Below, in pieces: positions 7,995-16,994 of a stretch of DNA of 43,235 nt. This DNA is from Actinomycetota bacterium (lineage in GTDB: Bacteria; Actinomycetota; Humimicrobiia; Humimicrobiales; Humimicrobiaceae). Numbering within the stretch: position 1 is the first letter of the stretch; each line of letters begins with the position of its first letter. Both the position numbers and the translations under genes were made by a program. The stretch is taken from contig JAMDDL010000162.1 in assembly GCA_023488645.1 (NCBI GenBank), forward strand, positions 1-43,235. The letters run 5' to 3'. The notes under the pieces are model-generated. The model saw nothing but the letters and a program-made list of their open reading frames with translations. It did no database searches and was not told where the DNA came from.

Positions 7995-9080
7995 ATGAGG
8001 GAAAATAAGACACAAATATCCAAATTCAGGACAATAAATAAAAAAATTGTTACTTATTCTGTAATAGCAATAACAATTTTATTTCTTATAATAATTATTG
8101 TATCTTCCTTAGGTTCTGCAAGGATACCGGTTTTCCAGACATACAAGCTTGCATTAAACGGAATCCCGCTAATCAGAAATCTGGTAGATATTTCTGATAT
8201 AAATCCAAATTTTAAAATAATAATTCAGGATGTCAGGCTTCCGCGTGTATTCTTAGCAGTACTTGTCGGTATGGCGCTGTCTGCATCTGGAGTAATGTAC
8301 CAGGGTTTATTCAGAAATCCAATGGCAGATCCTTACATTATTGGAATTTCATCCGGGGCATCACTTGCTGCCACTATATCTATAGTGGCAGGATTTTCCA
8401 CAGGAATAGGCGGGGTATCAGCCATCATAGTTTCTGCTTTTACAGGCGCTCTTGCAGTCTCTTTTATTGTATTTAATATATCCAGGGGTAAAGGCGGCTA
8501 TATATCAGTTCTTACATTAATTTTATCTGGAATCGCAATAGGGTCTCTTTGCAGCGCAGGAACTTCTTTTTTAATGATGATTGGCGGAGAAGATCTTCAC
8601 AGGGTTATCTTCTGGATAATGGGGAGTCTTACAACCTCACAATGGATACATGTAAAAATCATCGGACCTGTGATAATAGTAGGCTGCATAGGGCTTTTTT
8701 TATATACCAAAGATTTAAACATAGTTACACTTGGAGAAAAAAGAGCCAGGCAGTTAGGTATAAACACTGAGCTCATGAAAAATATAATTATAATAATAAC
8801 TTCATTTATAGTTGCTGCAGCGGTTTCGGTTTCCGGCATAATAGGTTTTATCGGGCTGGTAGTCCCACATATGATGAGGATAGTAGTTGGGCCGGATAAT
8901 AGGGTTTTGTTACCAGTATCTGCTTTAAGTGGTGGAATTTTACTACTTTTAGCTGATACTTTTGCGCGAACTGCTATGAGCCCAAGAGAAATACCGGTTG
9001 GGATTATCACAGCTCTTCTTGGCAGCCCGTTTTTTATTTATTTATTAAGAAAAACAAAAAAAGACAGAACAGTGGCTTGA
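7995..9080 (+). CDS. BtuC/FecCD-family ABC importer permease
   Basis: This is the membrane subunit of a type II ABC importer for corrinoids, heme or iron complexes. The 361-aa protein has an N-terminal anchor (residues about 18-37) and then the FecCD fold with many hydrophobic helices. Family segments include RLPRVFLAVLVGMALSASG, YQGLFRNPMADPYIIGISSG and GFIGLVVPHMMR, the last followed by the coupling region. The ATG at 7995 follows AAGGATGGGAAA. Cobalamin riboswitch 2 lies upstream and the ATPase gene 4 bases downstream, so a corrinoid substrate is the best inference. Confidence 0.93.
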   Translation: MRENKTQISKFRTINKKIVTYSVIAITILFLIIIIVSSLGSARIPVFQTYKLALNGIPLIRNLVDISDINPNFKIIIQDVRLPRVFLAVLVGMALSASGVMYQGLFRNPMADPYIIGISSGASLAATISIVAGFSTGIGGVSAIIVSAFTGALAVSFIVFNISRGKGGYISVLTLILSGIAIGSLCSAGTSFLMMIGGEDLHRVIFWIMGSLTTSQWIHVKIIGPVIIVGCIGLFLYTKDLNIVTLGEKRARQLGINTELMKNIIIIITSFIVAAAVSVSGIIGFIGLVVPHMMRIVVGPDNRVLLPVSALSGGILLLLADTFARTAMSPREIPVGIITALLGSPFFIYLLRKTKKDRTVA

Positions 9081-9084
9081 GATT

Positions 9085-9927
9085 ATGAATAATAAAGAAG
9101 AAAAAGCAATTAAAATTAAAGACCTTAATTTTAGTTTTGGACAGCAAAAAGTTATAAACAATTTTAGTCTGGAGATAAAAAAAGGTGAATTTATAGCACT
9201 GCTTGGTCCTAATGGAGTAGGTAAAACAACTGTATTCAATATAATCTCGGGGATACTGCCTTTCAATGAAGGCGAAGTCAGAATATTTGGTAAAGATATT
9301 TCTAAAATGAGAACAAAGGAAACAGCAGAATATATAGGAATAGTGCCACAGGAAAGTACCTCTAATTTTAACTTCAGTAATCTTGAAATCGTACTTATGG
9401 GCAGAGCATGTAAATCTTCAAGGTTTGAAAATGAGACTGAAGACGACTACAGACTTGCTTTGGAATCTATGAAATTAACTAAAACAGATCACCTCTCTAA
9501 TAGAGGATTTATGGAAATAAGTGGAGGAGAAAGGCAAAGAGTAGTTATTGCACAGGTGATCACTCAGGAGACAGACATATTATTACTTGATGAACCAACA
9601 TCAAACCTGGATATAAACTTTCAAATTGAAATAATGCAATTGATATCAAAAATAAAAGAAGAGAAAAATTTAACTGTCGTAGGAACCTTTCACGATATGA
9701 ATTTGGCTGCTCAGTACGTCAACAGAATAGTTTTAATGAAGGACGGTAAAATATTTAAAGACGGTACTCCTGAAGAAGTTTTAACACCTGAAAATATTTA
9801 TGATGTATTTAAAGCCCGTGTAATAATCGAAAGAAACCCTTTTACAAACAAGATATATGTAACTCCCCACTATAATAATCATAATAAATTTATAGTAAAA
9901 ACGGAGAAAAGAAAAAAATTCATATAA
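9085..9927 (+). CDS. BtuD/FepC-type ABC importer ATPase
   Basis: The cytoplasmic ATPase that powers the BtuC-like permease. The 280-aa product has Walker A GPNGVGKTT (residues 41-49), signature ISGGERQRV (about 148-156), Walker B ILLLDEPTS and the switch histidine in TFHDMNLAAQ. The in-frame stop at 9925-9927 comes right after an A7 run (9912-9918). In the -1 frame translation would continue into a further conserved domain (next entry), which resembles C-terminal extensions seen on some ATPases of this class. The stand-alone 280-aa form already contains everything an ABC ATPase needs, so it may be active alone. Confidence 0.93.
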   Translation: MNNKEEKAIKIKDLNFSFGQQKVINNFSLEIKKGEFIALLGPNGVGKTTVFNIISGILPFNEGEVRIFGKDISKMRTKETAEYIGIVPQESTSNFNFSNLEIVLMGRACKSSRFENETEDDYRLALESMKLTKTDHLSNRGFMEISGGERQRVVIAQVITQETDILLLDEPTSNLDINFQIEIMQLISKIKEEKNLTVVGTFHDMNLAAQYVNRIVLMKDGKIFKDGTPEEVLTPENIYDVFKARVIIERNPFTNKIYVTPHYNNHNKFIVKTEKRKKFI

Positions 9928-10367
9928 TAGCAGGCGGTGGCAGTGGTTCTTATTTATTCAACATTCTATCATCTGAAGGACATGAGATTTCAACCTGTAT
10001 TTTAAGCAGTATTGATACAGATGCAAAGATAGCACAACAGTTGAAAATACCAATGGTTGTTGAGGATCCTCACCAGGAAATATCAGAAGAAAATATCAAG
10101 CTTAATAAAAAGTTTATTAGTAACAGTGATATTGTTGTAGTTTCAAGAGTTCCATTTGGTAAAAAAAATTATGAAAATCTTCTCTCAGTTGAAGAAGCTT
10201 TGAATTTAAATAAAAAAGTTTACTTTATAGATGGTTCAAATTTCTCAAGCCGCGACTACACTAATGGGCGTGCAACTGAATTGTTTAAAAAAATTTTAAA
10301 AAAAGGAGCTGTATCGGTAGACAATGAAGAGGAACTTGCCATTTTACTAAAAAAAGGAGGTGCTTAG
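9918..10367 (+). CDS. C-terminal extension domain of the importer ATPase, in the -1 frame
   Basis: Immediately after the ATPase stop, in the -1 frame, an uninterrupted frame of 149 codons begins IHIIAGGGSGSYLFNILSSE and contains SSIDTDAKIAQQ, VVEDPHQEISEEN, NSDIVVVSRVPFGKKNYENL and KKVYFIDGSNF. The GGGSG start is the conserved beginning of the domain, yet the first ordinary start codons in this frame (TTG 10029, ATG 10041) lie about 37 codons later. The ATPase frame meets the A7 run as A AAA AAA, a classical slippery heptamer, with GGAG 6 bases before it. So either a -1 frameshift or RNA-polymerase slippage joins the domains, or a single-base deletion has split the gene, or a rare ATT start is used at 9918. 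I do not know the domain's function; it may sense a ligand. Confidence 0.65.
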   Translation: MHIIAGGGSGSYLFNILSSEGHEISTCILSSIDTDAKIAQQLKIPMVVEDPHQEISEENIKLNKKFISNSDIVVVSRVPFGKKNYENLLSVEEALNLNKKVYFIDGSNFSSRDYTNGRATELFKKILKKGAVSVDNEEELAILLKKGGA

Positions 10368-10553
10368 TAGAAAAATATTCATAATTGCTAATTTAGTTTC
10401 TGGTAAATAATTGGCTAAAAAAGCTAAATTAAGAAAATTTTAAACTTAATTTAAGCAAATAATTAACTTAAAAATAATTTATTCACTAGAAACTGGTTTT
10501 ATAAAAAAGGCAGTAAAATTATTAAAAACCAATTAAAAAAGGAGAAGGAAGAA

Positions 10554-11699
10554 ATGATTTTGGAAAAGTTAAAAGTGAAAAAAATATTAATTCCTGTACT
10601 GATTATTATTTTTTCACTAAGTGTGTTGCTTTCAGGTTCAGGATGTAAAGCTAAAGAAGCTGTTAATAAAGCTGTAGAGACAACATCAGCAGCAGTGGGA
10701 ACAACAATGGCAGAGGCTACATCAGCAGAGACAACAACATTGGTAGTAGAGTCAGCCAAAGATGAGTTAAAAGTTAATTACCCCGTAACAATACACGATG
10801 ATCTCGGCCAAGAGAAGGGAAAACAAAACAGAGAAATTACTCTGGAAAAACCCATAGAAAAAGCTATCATTGGAGAACAAGGTTGTGCATTAACTTTACT
10901 TAAATTTGAAATAGCAGATAAAGTTGTTGCAGGAGGATGTGATTTTGTTGCAGGTTATAAAAAAGACGGGAAAACACCAAATATCGCTGGGTATGAAAAC
11001 ATTCCTGTAATTGGTGGATATGGCGGGATTAATGTTGAAAAAATAATTGATCTCAAGCCTGATATCTTTATAAATTTAGCTCATCACACTGATAAATCTG
11101 ATGCTCAATTGGAAGCTGCCGGCATCAGAATATATACGGTTGGATCAATAAAGAATCTTGAAGGTATAAAATTTCATATTAAAAATTATGGCTTTATGTT
11201 TGATAAAGTTTCTGAAGCCACGAAGATAATTGATGAAATGAATGCTAAAGAAGCAAAAGTAAAAGAAGCAATAAATGCATTAAATCTTACAGATAAGGGG
11301 AAACCTCGCGTATTTATGCTTGGTATGGCAAAGGATAAAGATTCTGTCTCAGGCTGGGCACCTGGTGCTGAAACTTTTGTCGATGATTTAATTATAAAAG
11401 CAGGTGGTATTAACATTTTTTCTGAACAGGGGATATCGGGTTGGGCTGAATACAGCTCGGAAGCATTACTTAAGAGTAATCCTGATATAATAATTTTGCC
11501 AATTGGAAATGAAGCATACCAGTATAAATCTGTAGAAGAATTCACTTACAATCCTTTAGTAAAAAATCTCACTGCGGTTAAAAATGGAAAAGTATATGGC
11601 ATAAAAGGGGAAAGTATAACTCAAATGTCTTGGGAAACAGAAGATGCTCTTATGCAGTTTGCTAAGTATCTACATGGAGCAGAAATTAACTTAGATTAA
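10554..11699 (+). CDS. corrinoid-type ABC transporter substrate-binding lipoprotein (BtuF-like)
   Basis: This should be the extracytoplasmic ligand-binding partner of the permease and ATPase just upstream. The 381-aa product has a signal peptide and lipoprotein cysteine (Cys31 in GSGC), then a Thr/Ala/Ser/Glu-rich linker (residues about 40-65) before the binding domain. Typical class III binding-protein segments follow: IIDLKPDIFINLAHHT, EAAGIRIYTVGS, DDLIIKAGGINIFSEQ, LLKSNPDIIILPIGN and VKNGKVYGIKG. An AAGGAGAAGGAAG ribosome site precedes the ATG at 10554. A gene-free gap of 186 bp separates it from the ATPase extension, so it may have its own promoter. The ligand is inferred from the riboswitch and the neighbours only. 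Confidence 0.93.
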   Translation: MILEKLKVKKILIPVLIIIFSLSVLLSGSGCKAKEAVNKAVETTSAAVGTTMAEATSAETTTLVVESAKDELKVNYPVTIHDDLGQEKGKQNREITLEKPIEKAIIGEQGCALTLLKFEIADKVVAGGCDFVAGYKKDGKTPNIAGYENIPVIGGYGGINVEKIIDLKPDIFINLAHHTDKSDAQLEAAGIRIYTVGSIKNLEGIKFHIKNYGFMFDKVSEATKIIDEMNAKEAKVKEAINALNLTDKGKPRVFMLGMAKDKDSVSGWAPGAETFVDDLIIKAGGINIFSEQGISGWAEYSSEALLKSNPDIIILPIGNEAYQYKSVEEFTYNPLVKNLTAVKNGKVYGIKGESITQMSWETEDALMQFAKYLHGAEINLD

Positions 11700-11726
11700 A
11701 GTGTGAATATATATTATTACCAATAA

Positions 11727-11854
11727 AGCAGACTGGTTCAGAATCTTAAAGCTGTTAGAAACGGTAAAGTTTACGCAATCAAAGGAGGAGATATTAATAA
11801 TTTAAGTTTTAAATACAACAGATACTTTAGTAGAGTTTTGCCAAAGCAATTAAT
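11727..11854 (+). pseudogene. remnant of a second substrate-binding protein (C-terminus)
   Basis: Starting 28 bases after the binding-protein stop, the plus strand reads SRLVQNLKAVRNGKVYAIKG, very close to NPLVKNLTAVKNGKVYGIKG near the end of the intact gene. A frame change leads to NTTDTLVEFCQSN-stop, matching ETEDALMQFAKYL. No start, no upstream domain and a frameshift mean it is a relic of a tandem duplicate. Confidence 0.8.
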
Positions 11855-11924
11855 ATATAAATATTAAACAATATAATAGCTGAAGCAAAAAAGAGTATAT
11901 AAAAAGAATTAAATAAACATGATT

Positions 11925-11980
11925 AAGGGATGCGGTATTAATAAAGTTCTTGACGGGTCTTTATTAAAGCTTCATCCCTT
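11925..11980. terminator. nested hairpin between convergent genes
   Basis: AAGGGATG (11925-11932) pairs with CATCCCTT (11973-11980), and inside it AATAAAG (11940-11946) pairs with CTTTATT (11959-11965). TATTTATT follows on the plus strand. It lies between the end of the importer locus and the convergent radical SAM gene and probably ends transcription of the importer. The remaining bases to 12175 hold nothing I recognise. Confidence 0.4.
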
Positions 11981-12175
11981 TATTTATTGCAGAATGAAAT
12001 AGGACAGTATTGCAAAAGAAATTCCCTTTCAACTCTATGTATTTTCTTAAATCAAACTGATTATAGTTTTCTAAAATTAAAGTGTTCAGACTTTTATCTT
12101 CAGCAAAATTCTTAATGGCAGCTTTAAATAAATTAATAAATAAAACTTTCGTTAAGCAATAAGATCTCTTAAAGA

Positions 12176-13201
12176 TTATTTCTGATGCAGTAATGGTTCA
12201 ACAAACTCATTAAAAAGCCACATTTTGTAAGAACACTCCAGTTTATTTACCGCTAGCCAGTTTTCACTTTCAAGATAGGCGCGGACCGGACATCCTCCTC
12301 TGCATACATACTTTATTTTACAGCTGCGGCATTCTTTCAAATTGTCAACACTCCTTATTATTCTTTTATTAAAGTTGCAGGAATCATTTATATCTCCTAA
12401 AAAACCTTCTTTAAGGTTCATGAGAGACGGACATGAAAACACTTCACCGGTTGGTTTAATAGTCACACTTTCCCCCATAGCTGCATAACAATAATAAGGA
12501 TTTTTTTGCTTACTTATGCTTCGTGATAACAAAACCATAATATCGTTGATTATTGTCTTTGGTTCCTTTAGAAAAAATTTATTAAATAATCCATATGCTT
12601 TGCCTATGCTTTTTTTAATATTGTCAATATCTGCTTTTAAATCATCTAAATTTTTATTGGCTCTGCCTGATTTTCTGAGCAGGTCAAAAGATACACTTTT
12701 TACATTCTGGAAAAGAATAGCAATGCCCATCAACTTATCTAAGTAATCTGAATTTTTAGAAGTAATTACTGCCGTTATATTTACAGGAACACCATTTTCT
12801 TCAAGTATTCTGATCCCATTTAAAGTTTTTTTAGTATTTCCCCTGATCTCGTCATTAATGGCAGAAATACCATCCAGGCTGACATTGACATTTATATCGT
12901 TATCTTTTAAAAAGACGGCCATTTTATCATTTATCATAGTTGCATTAGTTTGTAGCTTTATACTTGACCCCGGCCTCGTTTCTTTAGCATATTTTATAGT
13001 AAAAATAAATTCTTCAGGACAAAGCAGTGGTTCTCCACCTGAAATTTGTAGTACTGAATCATATGGATCCAGAAGCTCAATAGCTTTTTTTATATTTTCT
13101 ATAGACATCGATCCATTTCCCTTTAACCCATCTGCATAACAATATTTACATTCAAGATTACAATTGCCAGTTATTAATATTATTACCTGTTTATAATACA
13201 T
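12176..13201 (-). CDS. radical SAM/SPASM-domain protein of unknown substrate
   Basis: The 341-aa protein has the radical SAM cluster motif C14-x3-C18-x2-C21 (TGNCNLECKYCYA), then ISGGEPLL and NVSLDGISAINDEIRG, typical of the SPASM/twitch superfamily that includes AhbC, AhbD, PqqE and peptide maturases. A cysteine-rich C-terminus (CYAAMGE, FSCPSL, CRSCKIKYVCRGGCP, LECSYK) should hold auxiliary Fe-S clusters. It is the last gene of the cobN operon, 11 bases after the chelatase subunit. It is clearly different from the ahbC and ahbD genes at 34-38 kb. No small peptide gene that could be its substrate is evident nearby. A role in modifying a tetrapyrrole or an operon protein is inferred from position only. 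Confidence 0.88.
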   Translation of the reverse strand: MYYKQVIILITGNCNLECKYCYADGLKGNGSMSIENIKKAIELLDPYDSVLQISGGEPLLCPEEFIFTIKYAKETRPGSSIKLQTNATMINDKMAVFLKDNDINVNVSLDGISAINDEIRGNTKKTLNGIRILEENGVPVNITAVITSKNSDYLDKLMGIAILFQNVKSVSFDLLRKSGRANKNLDDLKADIDNIKKSIGKAYGLFNKFFLKEPKTIINDIMVLLSRSISKQKNPYYCYAAMGESVTIKPTGEVFSCPSLMNLKEGFLGDINDSCNFNKRIIRSVDNLKECRSCKIKYVCRGGCPVRAYLESENWLAVNKLECSYKMWLFNEFVEPLLHQK

Positions 13202-13212
13202 ATAAAGATTCT

Positions 13213-15306
13213 TTATTCTCTTTTAAAAATACCAAGACTTTTTTTAAAATCTTTGTGCATTAATTCTTCCAAATTAAAATATTTACCATCACCATATCTT
13301 ATTATTTCCTGGTTAAAACCAAGTCTTAGTCTTGCATCGTCCGCATCTATTACAAAAATATTTACTCCCTTTTCTTTCAGTTTTTTTGAAATTTCGACAA
13401 TCTCTTTTTTAATATTATTCCCATTCTTAATAGCAACGTTTGCTTTCCCATCGGAAATCAGCACTACCACAGGAATACAATTCTTATCTTTTATAATTTC
13501 ATCTGACATTATTCTTAAAGCTTCCAGCAAACCTGAGGAAAGCGGCGTTTTCCCACCTGTGGGAATTTCTTTTATCTTTTTTGATGCTAAATAAACACTG
13601 CTTGTAGGCTTAATTAATGTTGCCGCATTATTTCCTTTAAAGATAATAAAACCAACTTTATCCCTTTTTTGATATGAATCTTTTAATATTGAAATCAGGG
13701 CACTTCTTGCAAATTCCATTCTTTTTCCAACACCCATCGAGCCTGAAGCGTCCACTACAAAAACTATGGTAACAGCTTTTTCCCTTTCCCTGACTTTTTC
13801 ACGTATGTCATTTATATCGATATCTATACTACCCTTAGTAGCAATAGCGCTTCTTATCGTTGCATCTATTGCTATATCACTTGTATTTTTTTTAGGTATT
13901 TTTGACTTGATATACTTGCCTGAATGGCTTGTTAAAGTCAATGTCCTTCGCCCCCTGCCAGCTTTTATTTTTTTATCCTTTTTAATTTCTATCTCGGGCG
14001 CAATAATTTCTTTTAAAGGCATGCTATTTTTTTCAGTTTCAGGATTAGAGCCGTTTTTATTATCATAGTTACTATTATCATTACTGTTACTTTCTTCTGA
14101 GTTTTGCTGCGGGGGCATATTAAAATTTTTATTTTTATCTTCATTATTATTTTTGTTTTCCGGGTTTTTGCCACTGGAATCTTTATCGCCAGAATTGTTT
14201 TCCTCTTGAGTGTCATTATTTTCTAAATTGCTATCCTGATTATCTTTCTCATTTTCATCCTGTTCTTTTTCAGAAGTATATTGATTTACTATGGTCTTAA
14301 GCTTCTCATTTATCGGTTTTTCATCATCAAAAGGATCTCTACGGACTCTGTGAGGTATTACATATTTTGCTGCTTTTTCAATATCCTGTTTTTCTGCGAT
14401 CAACCTGCCGTCAAGTGCCGCAAGTGTTTTTGAGCATCTTGATATTAAAATGTCTGCTCTATGTCCGTCTATTCCAAAATCAATGCATATTTTTGCTATC
14501 AGATTTTTTAAGTCCTTCTGAAGTTTTACTTTAGGAAGAATTTTTATTGCACTGCTGATCTTTTGAGTAAGAATATCCTGTTCATTTTTATAATTAGAAA
14601 AAAATTTTTCAGGATCCAAGTCAAAACTTTCAACTGCATCAATAATTTTTACCCGCTCATCTATATCTTCAATACCCTTTACATCAACATATAAACCCAA
14701 CCTGTCAGTAAGTTGAGGCCTGAGTTCACCTTCTTCCGGATTCATTGTTCCAACAAGTATAAATTTTGCGGGATGAGTTATACTGATTCCTTCTCTTTCA
14801 ACAATATTTACTCCCATGGCAGCTGCATCAAGCAAAATGTCAACGAGATTATCATCAAGCAAATTTATTTCATCTATATATAATATCCCTCTGTTTGCCT
14901 GTGCCAGTAACCCTGGCTCAAATGAATTCATTGCTCCTTTAAGAGCTTTTTCAACATTAATGCTCCCAATAACTCTATCTTCTGTTGCTCCTAATGGAAG
15001 TGTAACTACTTTTATTTTTCTAGTTTCAGTCCTTAAATATCCACCACTATCTATGATGCTTTGACAAATATCGCAATGTGGCTCTGATATTTCAGGACTG
15101 CAGCCATACGGGCATTCAATACTGAATTCTTTTTCAGGCAGCAATTCAGCTATTGCCCTTACAGCCATACTTTTTGCCGTGCCTCTCTGTCCTTTTATTA
15201 GTATTCCCATCAGATCCTGATTAATGGCATTTAAAATCAATGCTTCTTTTAAAGAATCCTGACCAACAATAGCGGTAAAAGGCAGAACCCTTTTTCCTGC
15301 TTTCAA
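13213..15306 (-). CDS. fused ChlI/ChlD-type AAA+ and von Willebrand chelatase subunit (CobN partner)
   Basis: The product (697 aa) powers a class I metal chelatase. The N-terminal AAA+ domain has Walker A GQRGTAKS (residues 39-46) and Walker B ILYIDEINLLDD (about 141-152). Between them lie four cysteines (C65, C69, C78, C81; CPYGCSPE and HCDIC) that probably bind a metal. A low-complexity Asn/Glu/Asp/Lys/Ser linker (about residues 350-435) joins it to a C-terminal von Willebrand A domain with the MIDAS motif DASGSMG, GGKTPLSSG and SDGKANV. This replaces the separate CobS and CobT of aerobes. The gene is three genes downstream of cobN and under the same riboswitch, so cobalt insertion with CobN is the likely job; Mg or Ni chelation is an alternative. 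A dead copy of its start is at 7087-7302. Confidence 0.92.
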   Translation of the reverse strand: MKAGKRVLPFTAIVGQDSLKEALILNAINQDLMGILIKGQRGTAKSMAVRAIAELLPEKEFSIECPYGCSPEISEPHCDICQSIIDSGGYLRTETRKIKVVTLPLGATEDRVIGSINVEKALKGAMNSFEPGLLAQANRGILYIDEINLLDDNLVDILLDAAAMGVNIVEREGISITHPAKFILVGTMNPEEGELRPQLTDRLGLYVDVKGIEDIDERVKIIDAVESFDLDPEKFFSNYKNEQDILTQKISSAIKILPKVKLQKDLKNLIAKICIDFGIDGHRADILISRCSKTLAALDGRLIAEKQDIEKAAKYVIPHRVRRDPFDDEKPINEKLKTIVNQYTSEKEQDENEKDNQDSNLENNDTQEENNSGDKDSSGKNPENKNNNEDKNKNFNMPPQQNSEESNSNDNSNYDNKNGSNPETEKNSMPLKEIIAPEIEIKKDKKIKAGRGRRTLTLTSHSGKYIKSKIPKKNTSDIAIDATIRSAIATKGSIDIDINDIREKVREREKAVTIVFVVDASGSMGVGKRMEFARSALISILKDSYQKRDKVGFIIFKGNNAATLIKPTSSVYLASKKIKEIPTGGKTPLSSGLLEALRIMSDEIIKDKNCIPVVVLISDGKANVAIKNGNNIKKEIVEISKKLKEKGVNIFVIDADDARLRLGFNQEIIRYGDGKYFNLEELMHKDFKKSLGIFKRE

Positions 15307-15352
15307 AATTATCCTCCTGTCTATCGTGTTAATACTATTATTTAATTTTTTA

Positions 15353-16093
15353 TTATAAACTCAAATCTTTAACACTTTTTGTTGCAAAAAATAAAAACAA
15401 AATTGAGTACCCTGCGATTGTTACCAAAGAATAAATAGGGAATGCTGTTCCCAAGGCTGATGCTCTTATACAATTAACAGAATGAGTTAAAGGGAATATC
15501 ATTGAAAAAATTTTGAATACCACCGGAAATCTTTCAATCGGGAAAAAAGTTCCTGCTAAAAATGCCATCGGCGTCATTATAAAGGAATTAAAATCTCCCT
15601 GCTGCTGATGTGTTTTAACAACTAAGGCTATCCATAAAGCCAGAGCAGAAAACATAAAGCAGTTTAAAAAAATACTTAATAAGAAAAGTATATTAAATTT
15701 TAAAACTACCCCAAAAACCAAACCCAGCATATATATTAAAAAAGATCCTGTTATTCCTTTTAATATCCCGAAACAAATTTTCCCTACAGCTATATCGATA
15801 TTTGATATCGGAGCCACCTGAAATTCTTCAAAAGTTCTCCAGTAAAATCTTTCAACATTTATTGTTGTTCCGATTGAAAATGCAGAATTCATCCCGTTCA
15901 TGGCAATTAATCCTGCAAGCATGTACAGACTATAAGGATATCCATTTATGCTGGTGCTTCTTCCAAGCCCCCATCCGAAGGCCAAAAAAAATAACAAGGG
16001 GCTAAGAACCATCCCGATTAAAGATCTGGTAATATGTTTTTTCTCCCTGGATAAATCTCTATAAATGATCGCCCAAATTCCTTTGGTGCTCAT
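15353..16093 (-). CDS. ABC-2 family transporter permease
   Basis: The 246-aa protein is the membrane half of a DrrB-like ABC transporter: six or so hydrophobic segments, including SPLLFFLAFGWGLG, LYMLAGLIAMNGMNSA and the ABC-2 family stretch MTPMAFLAGTFFPIERFP followed by IFPLTHSVNCIRA. ABC-2 systems generally export. Its ATG overlaps the ATPase stop by 4 bases and it is followed by the chelatase subunit after 46 bp. The substrate is unknown; in a cobN operon, export of a tetrapyrrole intermediate, a metal chelate or a toxic by-product is conceivable but not shown. Confidence 0.9.
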   Translation of the reverse strand: MSTKGIWAIIYRDLSREKKHITRSLIGMVLSPLLFFLAFGWGLGRSTSINGYPYSLYMLAGLIAMNGMNSAFSIGTTINVERFYWRTFEEFQVAPISNIDIAVGKICFGILKGITGSFLIYMLGLVFGVVLKFNILFLLSIFLNCFMFSALALWIALVVKTHQQQGDFNSFIMTPMAFLAGTFFPIERFPVVFKIFSMIFPLTHSVNCIRASALGTAFPIYSLVTIAGYSILFLFFATKSVKDLSL

Positions 16094-16992
16094 TTTTTAA
16101 CCCTTCTTCCTGTTTTATCTAAAAACACATCTTCAAGATTTGCCTCTCTTATTATAATTTTGCCGTCCATTTTACTTGCAGACTCTAAAGCTTTTTCCCT
16201 TGAATCAAAAAAATATGTTGTGCAGTCGTCATGGTTAAATACATCAAGTGCAATAATACCAATTTTATCAATCATATTTTCAGGAGTATCAACCTCGATA
16301 AGGTTACCGCTATTAATTATTGCAACCCTATTGCAAAGCTGCTGTGCCTCTTCTATGTAGTGAGTAGTTAAAAAAATAGTTTTATTTTCAGAATTAATTT
16401 TAACCATTAAATCCCATATTTTTCTTTTACTGTGAGCATCGAGCCCGACAGTAGGTTCATCCAAAAATAATATTTCCGGTTCGTGCATTAATGCCCTGGC
16501 AATCATGAGCTTTCTTTGCATTCCTCCTGAAATTTTTTCCACCTGAACATTTTCTTTATCTTTTATTTCAATATAATCCAGAAGATAATCTATTCTTTCC
16601 AGAATTTTCCTTTTCTTCATATTATGCAGCATGCCATGTACTATTAAATTTTCCTTACATGTCAGTTCCATATCCAGATTAATGTACTGGCTTACAACAC
16701 CCATACTGTTCTTTGCTTCCAGTGGATTTTTAAGAATATCAAAGCTATTCAGATAAACCTCGCCTGAATCAGCTTTTGTAGCAGTAGTGATAATTCTTAT
16801 TGTTGTAGTCTTTCCTGCTCCGTTAGGTCCTAAAAAACCGAATATTTCACCTCTCAAGACATCAAAGCTTATATCATTTACAGCTGTAATTTTACCATAA
16901 TTCTTTGTTAATCTCTTTACGGAAACCGATACCTCATCTATCACCATATCACTACTATATGCTCCCCCCTCCCTATATACTTTTTTTATCAT
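16090..16992 (-). CDS. DrrA-like ABC transporter ATPase
   Basis: The 300-aa ATPase has Walker A GPNGAGKTTT, Q-loop VVSQY, signature ISGGMQRKL, Walker B ILFLDEPTVGLD and switch His in TTHYIEEAQQLC. The C-terminal tail (IREANLEDVFLDKTGRRV) is the usual ending of DrrA-type exporter ATPases. The first ATG at 16992 follows AAAGG from the ferredoxin end. A second ATG (residue 16, MVIDEV) follows a strong GGAGGGGGGAG, so a shorter form of 285 aa is possible. It is coupled to the permease by a 4-base overlap. Confidence 0.9.
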   Translation of the reverse strand: MIKKVYREGGAYSSDMVIDEVSVSVKRLTKNYGKITAVNDISFDVLRGEIFGFLGPNGAGKTTTIRIITTATKADSGEVYLNSFDILKNPLEAKNSMGVVSQYINLDMELTCKENLIVHGMLHNMKKRKILERIDYLLDYIEIKDKENVQVEKISGGMQRKLMIARALMHEPEILFLDEPTVGLDAHSKRKIWDLMVKINSENKTIFLTTHYIEEAQQLCNRVAIINSGNLIEVDTPENMIDKIGIIALDVFNHDDCTTYFFDSREKALESASKMDGKIIIREANLEDVFLDKTGRRVKK

Positions 16993-16994
16993 TT

